Source: Narthecium ossifragum
Taxonomy: Eukaryota > Streptophyta > Magnoliopsida > Dioscoreales > Nartheciaceae
Assembly (NCBI GenBank): GCA_963920575.1
Contig: OY986964.1
Coordinates: forward strand, 37,909,987 to 37,973,986
DNA length: 64,000 nt
Reading direction: 5' to 3'
The translations under genes were made by a program, and so were the position numbers. This document shows, in pieces, positions 57,225 to 64,000 of this stretch (positions are counted from its first letter, which is position 1; each line of letters starts with the position of its first letter). The notes under the pieces were generated by a model. That model made no database searches and was not told where the DNA came from. It saw only the letters and a list, made by a program, of their open reading frames with translations.

Positions 57225-60200
57225 TCAACGATCTGAAAGAACAGAGTCACTCCATGAAAGCATGAAATCACGTGTGACACCAGGTAAGTCTGCGCCAAAA
57301 CCAGAAAGAATTGAATGTGATTCCACATAAACTGGAAAAAATTGTTTTTGGCACAAAGCTAAAATAAGTATAGCAATAGATTTCTCACCTCGCAAGAATT
57401 CCAAAGCAACAGAAGGTATATCGACATCATCTTCGACTAATCTGTACACATCTAAAAGCTACAAAAATAAAAAAAATCCCATGTGATATTGCTCATGAGT
57501 GGCTTGAACTTTAGGCTTGAACTTTATGTTTTCAACATATATTGAACCGAACTAAACAGCCACGGAAAACATATCCATCAAAAACAAGAACTTCCTAGAT
57601 AGGAAGTCAACCAGCTTTCTCTGAATTCTTAAAAATTAGCATGGAATTCTATAGATATCAAACAGAAAGACAAACCTCCTGAAGGTGAAGCTTGGAGTCT
57701 TCTGTCAGTGCCATAATGAGTTGTCGCCTGATCCCATCATCAATCAGGAACATCCGAGCACCATCCTTAATTGTATCAGTGAGATCCAATTTCCTTTCAA
57801 TTTGCAGTTTTCTCGTCCTAACCCTGGTGAAAGGTAAAAATTAATTTTGAGATGCCTCCGAGACAAGAATTAGGGAATATGATACAAGGATCATGTGATA
57901 TACGTGTTTTTCACTTGCAATGCAGGGTTACTATTCATCTTAGCCACATTTTCCTTGGCAAGAACAATCAGATTTTCAAGACGCTTCCACTGAAATACAC
58001 CATCTTTAAACAAAACCTGGGCAAGGACACAGATGATAAATCATCAGCAGTGGTAGTATGAACTACTGGGGGGGGGGGGGGGGGGGGCGTTGATAAAGGG
58101 CAATAAACCAATAGTACTTCTTGTCTCAATAAATAAGAGATCAACAACATTTACAACACTCACATAGCACGTGCAAGAGAAAAAAACAAAATGCCATCAT
58201 TTCATAGTTATGCTTCAGGTGCCTGGAAATTTAATAGTGCATAAACTGCAATACAAATGAAATGAAATTCATAACAAACCTGTATAAGCCGTTCACGGAG
58301 AGCTGGGTTTGGGTCAGTCAGGAGACGCTTTGCTACATATGGGTAAGCAACCTACAATATTTAATCTCATAAAAATAGACGAGAATATAGATATAAACAT
58401 AACCCAAAGTCAAGGGCAAGATATTTTCGCATTGTATTAAAAGCTACAGCAGCAATCTCAAGTTTTGAGCTTAAATACTGCAATCTTTAGCTTCACAAAC
58501 TAATGATGAAAGACAAATCATACAAGGAAGGTTAATTACCTCTAGAAATTTAAAGTTAGGCTCCAGTGTGAAGCAAATGCCTTCTTGTGTCAAGAGAGAA
58601 CGGATAACAAGAGAGAACCTTTCTGGGATACGGATCGGATATTCGTACACAAGCTGATTGAATTTCCCTGAAAAATTTGAAGCATAAACTTCATCAAAGA
58701 ACATGGCTTACCAGAATACAAGAGAATACTAGAGAATCCTGTGACTATCTGAAAGCAATTGGCAAGAAGAATATTATGTCAAACTTGCAGTGAGAACAAG
58801 CATAAATAATGACGAAAACATACCAGTAACACTCCTAAAGTTAAAGTCAGACAATCCTTTGTCAGCTGAGTTCTGCCAGATTGCTTCTAAAGCTGGAACT
58901 ATAGGGGCGACATCTGTTCCACTGGCAAGGAAACCCAGCCTGGTGAAGTCATTTGCCATTTCAACATAGTCCTCATTAACAGCATGCACAACAGCATCAA
59001 TCAAAATCTGTTTGTTTTGCTGAATCCAAAAAGAAAAAACAGAATCATTTAATTCAGAAAAAATTTAACATGAGATCAAAACACTCAATTCACAGTAGTA
59101 CAAGAACTAAAGATGGGTATGGAAATGCAATATAAATAGTTATAAGCTCTTATAATGCTATCCAAGGGTTTACTTGCAGTAAAGATATTTGTTTAATTAT
59201 AGTAACAGATAATTTCAGTGTAAGAGACAATAATATGGATCTTTCTAGAGCAAATAGAAAAGTCCTTCGGAGTATTCATGCTCAAAGGGTAACTTCCAAA
59301 TGAGATTGAATGTTGATAATGAATATCCTTAGCAGGATGGGAGCTTGAGAGAGAGCAACAAATAAATGCCAATCATTCCAAGACTGATGCTTGCCACACA
59401 TGAAATAAATTTGAACATGCAGTTAACCCAGTAATAAGGACGATCATTAAGCATGGAAATCAGATGAAGGTGATAAACCTGATGGTATGGATTGTCCTTG
59501 TTGGTGTTGATTCAGCAGCACAAAATTATGAGATGCATGTAGATGACCCAATGGTAGATTGATTTAGTCAAATCTATCTAGGCTTGTAAAATTATAACAA
59601 AAAAATCAGATGACTTGATCTAGAAATCTCGACCCATTTCTTAGTGGTTTGCTTTTGAATGATTAAAATGGGCATAAGGGTCATCACTACAAAAAATTAA
59701 ATACCTTTTGTGATTAAATTGAACCGCATGGAGCTAATTCATTCAATTCTACAAGCACCTTTTCTTTCTTAACCCAAACCACGATCTATGAATATAGTAG
59801 CATAAGCATCGTTGTTCAGAACAACTTCTTACCATTTTTCAACCTCTTCTCTTCATAGTAGTGATGTCCACCTATAATTCGACCTGTGAATGACACTTAA
59901 TTGTTTTCTTGAGCTTAATTTTGCAATGCCAATGATTTACTGCATACATACATCTCAACTTCAAAGGCACATTATTTAGCCACCATGAGTCCTGGGATGT
60001 GCTCCAACAATGAAAGTGTATAGTAGTAAAGCAGGAGTAGACAGTAGGGTGAGTCCTTTGACATGTGCATACTGTGCCAGTATAAAATCAGCAAGAAGCA
60101 ACTCCTTTAAATGTCGCCTTGTATTCACACTGGCTTGTATTATCTGTGTAGAGGAACATGGAGTCGGGTTCTTTTGCCCTTGATACCAACCTTGCCAGTG

Positions 60201-63200
60201 CTCCATTGTGGTTGTATATGTGCCCATACATATGTCAACTAGTGAAGCTAACCAACGTCAGCAGTCAGGTTAAAAGATACTACATATACAAAAAAAAGCT
60301 ACAAAAATGGGCATTCCATTGAGCAAAAAAGCATGAGGTATGCACATATTGTGTAATTTTTGGGAGTAATTTAGCTAAAAACACGCTTCTAGGTCAAATA
60401 AAGAAGATCCTTCTGATGTTTTGAACAGAAATCACCTGGCTTAGTACAGCCACATTTCCGAAGTCAACATAAGCAATACGACCATCACGCATAGCAAAAA
60501 TATTTCCAGGATGCGGATCCCCATGAAATAGCCCAAATTCTAGCAATTGTCTCAAAGCAGCACTCACCCCAACAGTCAAAAAACCATTCACATCAATACC
60601 TGCATCTCTGATTGCCTGTGATATATGAAAAGAGAAGTAAAGAAACTGTCATATTAATCGAACATGTCCAATAAATACAAATCCATCTATGTTTTTGAGC
60701 ATGAACGTTAAACCACTAAGTTAATACTTCATGAAACTAGTTCTAAAATGTATATATTTGGTCCCAACTGTATAAATGATTAGTAAGTTCCCACTGAGTG
60801 CGTCCAAGCTAGAAGTGCAAATTTAAGAAGGCAAGGAATCTTGGAAAAATATGGACGTTCTTCTATAGTAAGAGGAGCAAATTGATTAGAGATATGCCCA
60901 ACTTAACCTGTGGGTCAGTGCACCGAATGCCATCAATCCACTCCATTACCAATACACGTGAGCCAGAAAGCTGCTTATAAACCTGAGGAATCTTGACAGT
61001 CGGATCATTTCTAAAATTCTCCAAGAAATCCTCAATATTTCGAGCCTCCTGCATGCAAAAAGCAACAATAACATTGAGGATCAATGAAAACTAAACGTGC
61101 AACTTTTCGGGTTTAGTTGAGATTGAAATTAAAATTTGAATTAGATGCAAAACGAAATAAGCCAGGAAGCAATGCTACATTTTTTTCCACATGAATGAAG
61201 TATGTAATAGCAGGCAGAAGTAGCAGTTCCAAATCTACGTGCATAATTGGGTCTATATATGGAATCGAATCATCAAATAAGAAGAATAGACTATGCAGAT
61301 ATTGGAAACGTACTAGGGTGTAGTCTAGCTCTTCTAAAAGCTTTTCCCCAAATTCATCAACAATAAGCTCTGCATTGCAACCCAACTTTTGAAGACTGAT
61401 CCCGTTCAGAAAAGAAGCCAGAGTACGAAAGAGGAAAAGATCTCGATAGATTATGGGTTCTATTCCCGGCCTTTGAACCTATATATTCAGTACAACCGCC
61501 AACATATTCAGTACAACCACCATAAGAACATAGTAGTTGAACCAAGTCTTACATCAAACTTCCAAGTTAACAATCCCAAACGACTGCAACATTCGATAGA
61601 GCCATATACAAAAGCCAACACATGAAAACATTCAACCAACCACCCAATTTAATGAAGAATGTAGCTGGATAAGCTCTTGGAGTATTAAGCATATGAATAA
61701 GAGAGCAATCAAGCAAAGTAGATTTTGGCTCAAACGACCACAGAAGTTAGCACATGAACACATACGATCAAGCATTCAATTAAAAACCTTTAAAACTTTA
61801 AGGCAATGAACAAAAATAGAAAAACCAGTCCAGACAGTAATATGAAGGTAGGGACATAATGGTAGAGACAAGATTGATTTCACAAACATACAATTTCATT
61901 TGAGAAAAATATTGATAAAGTAAGCACGACTACAGACAACGAACTTAAGTTTTAACTACAGTGTAGACAATTTAACCACTTTTATATGATGGTTACCAAA
62001 TTAGAGAAGATTTATGACAATCGTAGACGGTTTTCCAGGGTAAGCTAAGTCAACATTGTAAAGGACATTAACAAGGCTGTTGTTAAAAGGATTACAAAAA
62101 TAGTAAACCATCATCTCCACATTAATTAGGATTCAATTACACCTACTATTTTACATTACATTGCGTTTGTAGAAAATCTGGTAATATTGAACTACGGCAG
62201 GGAATGAGTAGTTAGCAAACAAAAAAAGTCAAAGGATGACCATGCCACACTATTTACTTGCACTAAAGTTTCATCAAAAGTAGAAATTGTATATCCTGTG
62301 CCCAAGTTTCAAAAGAATGGTTCCAGCAAGTAAGTTTGAAAGGCTCTATTTGCTCACCAAACTCGTTAGATTGATGTAATTCCAGAAACACAGTAATAAA
62401 CCATGGCCTGGGAGGTAAAAGAAAATCAAGCACTGGATACCAACATGATAGAGACAAGAAAGTTGAAATGGAAGTAAGAAAAGCAAATGGAGGGTAAAGC
62501 TACAATGATAAAGTCTAATGAAAGAACTGGAATTTGCTAGGAAGATTACACAAGCAGAGGTTGGGAGAAGCTCAAAATTTGTTCAAGAGGAAGAGAAGAG
62601 CTGAGGACCTCAAAGCATAAGGGTGAAAGTGGTAAGATCTAATGTTGAAAGGTAACCCAATAAACATGACTGAGGAAGGTGGATTAAGAAAATGATTCCA
62701 TACTTTGGAATAGATTTGTTCCTCATGGATATGATCCTTCCTATATGAGCTAATTCTTTTGAAAATTGTGATCACGGCAGCAACCCATCAAGTAAAAGAT
62801 TAGCTACTGAAAGCATTTACAGGCATGATAAGGTGATTGAATTCAATCTTCTAAAACCTTGATGGCGACATCCTCGCCAGTATCACGTAGAGTGGCACGG
62901 TAAACTTGGCCAAGGCTAGCAGCTGCGATTGTCTGTGATGAAATCTTGCTGAACACTGTTTCCAGGGGCTGCCCCAACTCCTCTTCCATTATCTCAAACG
63001 CCACCTACATGATTCTCAAAATGAAGGTGAAGATTTAGTAACAAATGCTAGGAATGTGATGGATGCAGCTGGCAGCTTTGCTGCATACCAAACAAACGCT
63101 TTGCTCACCTGATTAGGAAATGGGGGAACGTCATCCTGGAGGATGCAGAGTTCATTCATGTAATCTTCTCGTATAATATCAGGCCTGTTGGCTAGAACCT

Positions 63201-63964
63201 AATGCAGAGAAGGAACAAATGCAGTAATAGGGATGCAGTAGAAACAGAAACGAGATATGCTCACAGAAGACCAAAATGGAAGAGCAATCCTAGCTATCAG
63301 GGGCAGTAGCTACTTACCTGGCCGGCTTTGATGAAAGACGGGCCTAGATCGCAGAGGAGGTTCCGAAGCTGGCGGGCACGATAGGGGACTACTTCCTGGT
63401 CTCGACCGATCAGGCAGTCATAGGTAAGGGTAGACCAATAGAAGCCCAAATTCCAGACTATCTCCACACCGCGAGCTATAAGAGAGAGGATAGCCCCTCG
63501 AGACTCCAGGACCTTATTCCTGACCTGAATGAAAGCAAAAAGCAAAGTCAAGATCTCAGCGAAGAAACATAATACAAGATGGATGGAGAGAGGAAGGCAC
63601 TAACGAGAATTCAACAAAAAATCAGCTCGAGAAGTACCGTCTCTGGTGTGTATTTACGGAAAGGAATACAGACGCCACGCTCGATATCGAGCTGCTCCAT
63701 GGCACTGTTGGACGTGTCAGCAAGAGCACCCGTCATAGTGAAGCCCTTACCACTGTGTTTCCACAGCAGCAGAGACGTTCTGTTCCGGGCAGCCAAAGGC
63801 GCGCCATCAGAAGAGGGGAATGGTGCTCGGGACGGCTCGCTTGGGAATGTCAAGCTCGAAAGAGCGTGATTCTTGAACCTAGGTCTAGTTCGAAGATGGC
63901 GGTCCTGTGCCGCAGGCTTGAGACCCCTGTCGTAGAACTGACCACCCAGACGGCACGCTTCCAT
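57225..63964 (-). CDS. ABC1K1: ABC1-family atypical kinase, chloroplast ABC1K1 (PGR6)-like
   Basis: Fourteen coding exons, phases closing to 682 aa: 63964-63638, 63524-63318, 63198-63109, 63004-62858, 61478-61314, 61048-60908, 60615-60436, 59019-58824, 58667-58540, 58351-58280, 58016-57904, 57823-57676, 57458-57389, 57289-57225. The N-terminus is rich in Ser/Arg/Ala and low in acids, like a chloroplast transit peptide. ABC1 hallmarks are present: KxGQ (FIKAGQ, 173-178), Ala-rich loop AAASLGQV (235-242) in place of the Gly loop, VAIK (K257), HGDPHPGN (390-397) and the metal-binding YVDFG (D410). The tail (VDVYRLVED-like, then RDFMLSWSD) fits ABC1K1 rather than other ABC1Ks by my recollection of the family. 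ABC1K1 resides in plastoglobules and affects plastoquinone and tocopherol metabolism. The start lies 36 bp from the window edge, so the promoter is outside. Confidence 0.88.
58068..58087. repeat. G20 homopolymer in ABC1K1-like intron
   Basis: A run of about 20 G lies 52 bp upstream (in transcript sense) of nothing coding, within the intron between exons 10 and 11. A similar G23 run is at 2108-2130 in LINE 1. The exact length of such runs is often wrong in assemblies. Confidence 0.8.
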
Positions 63965-64000
63965 CTCTCTCGATCTGAGGAAGCAGCACAGCTGGGAAGG

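Overview
The window is nuclear DNA of a flowering plant. It holds large spliced genes with GT-AG introns, a TOC1-type clock regulator, a chloroplast ABC1 kinase, and dense LINE, Helitron, MULE, hAT and LTR debris. The very GC-rich first exon of the WD40 gene, followed by AT-rich introns, resembles a monocot gene. That assignment is an inference, and the species was not identified.

Layout. 1-9.9 kb is a nest of mobile DNA. A decayed LINE (about 1681-5396, perhaps resuming near 9680) is broken by a TIR-bounded block (5397-9574) carrying a minus-strand gene fragment. That fragment is itself split by a second LINE (6514-9439) with an 11-bp target duplication. 11.6-26.5 kb is PRP40A (minus, 28 coding exons, 1038 aa), with a hAT-like insertion in one intron. 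27.4-29.2 kb is a third LINE remnant (minus) split by a 456-bp solo LTR with a 5-bp duplication. 29.7-31.9 kb is a run of five short Helitron-like units, several joined end to end. 32.1-41.0 kb is a WD40 gene of the WDR44-like type (minus, 7 coding exons, 953 aa), whose introns hold a Helitron, a hAT MITE, a TIR element and a tandem duplication. 41.5-45.3 kb looks like a Pack-MULE carrying the N-terminus of a CIPK kinase and interrupted by a 2.3-kb solo LTR with an unusual GATCGATC array. 46.4-49.4 kb is TOC1/PRR1 (minus, 6 coding exons, 556 aa). A 437-bp foldback MULE-MITE bearing G-boxes lies about 0.66 kb upstream of its start. 54.5-55.7 kb is an intronless RMD5/GID2-type RING E3 subunit (plus). 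57.2-64.0 kb is an ABC1K1-like chloroplast kinase (minus, 14 coding exons, 682 aa), whose start codon lies 36 bp from the window edge.

For PRP40A, WDR44-like, TOC1 and ABC1K1 I placed every coding exon by hand. All splice phases close, and all four reading frames are intact from ATG to stop. The five host genes are unrelated in function: splicing, trafficking or scaffold, circadian clock, ubiquitination, and plastid lipid or redox control. They show no operon-like logic. The interest of the window lies mainly in how mobile elements are nested, fused end to end, and loaded with captured gene pieces.
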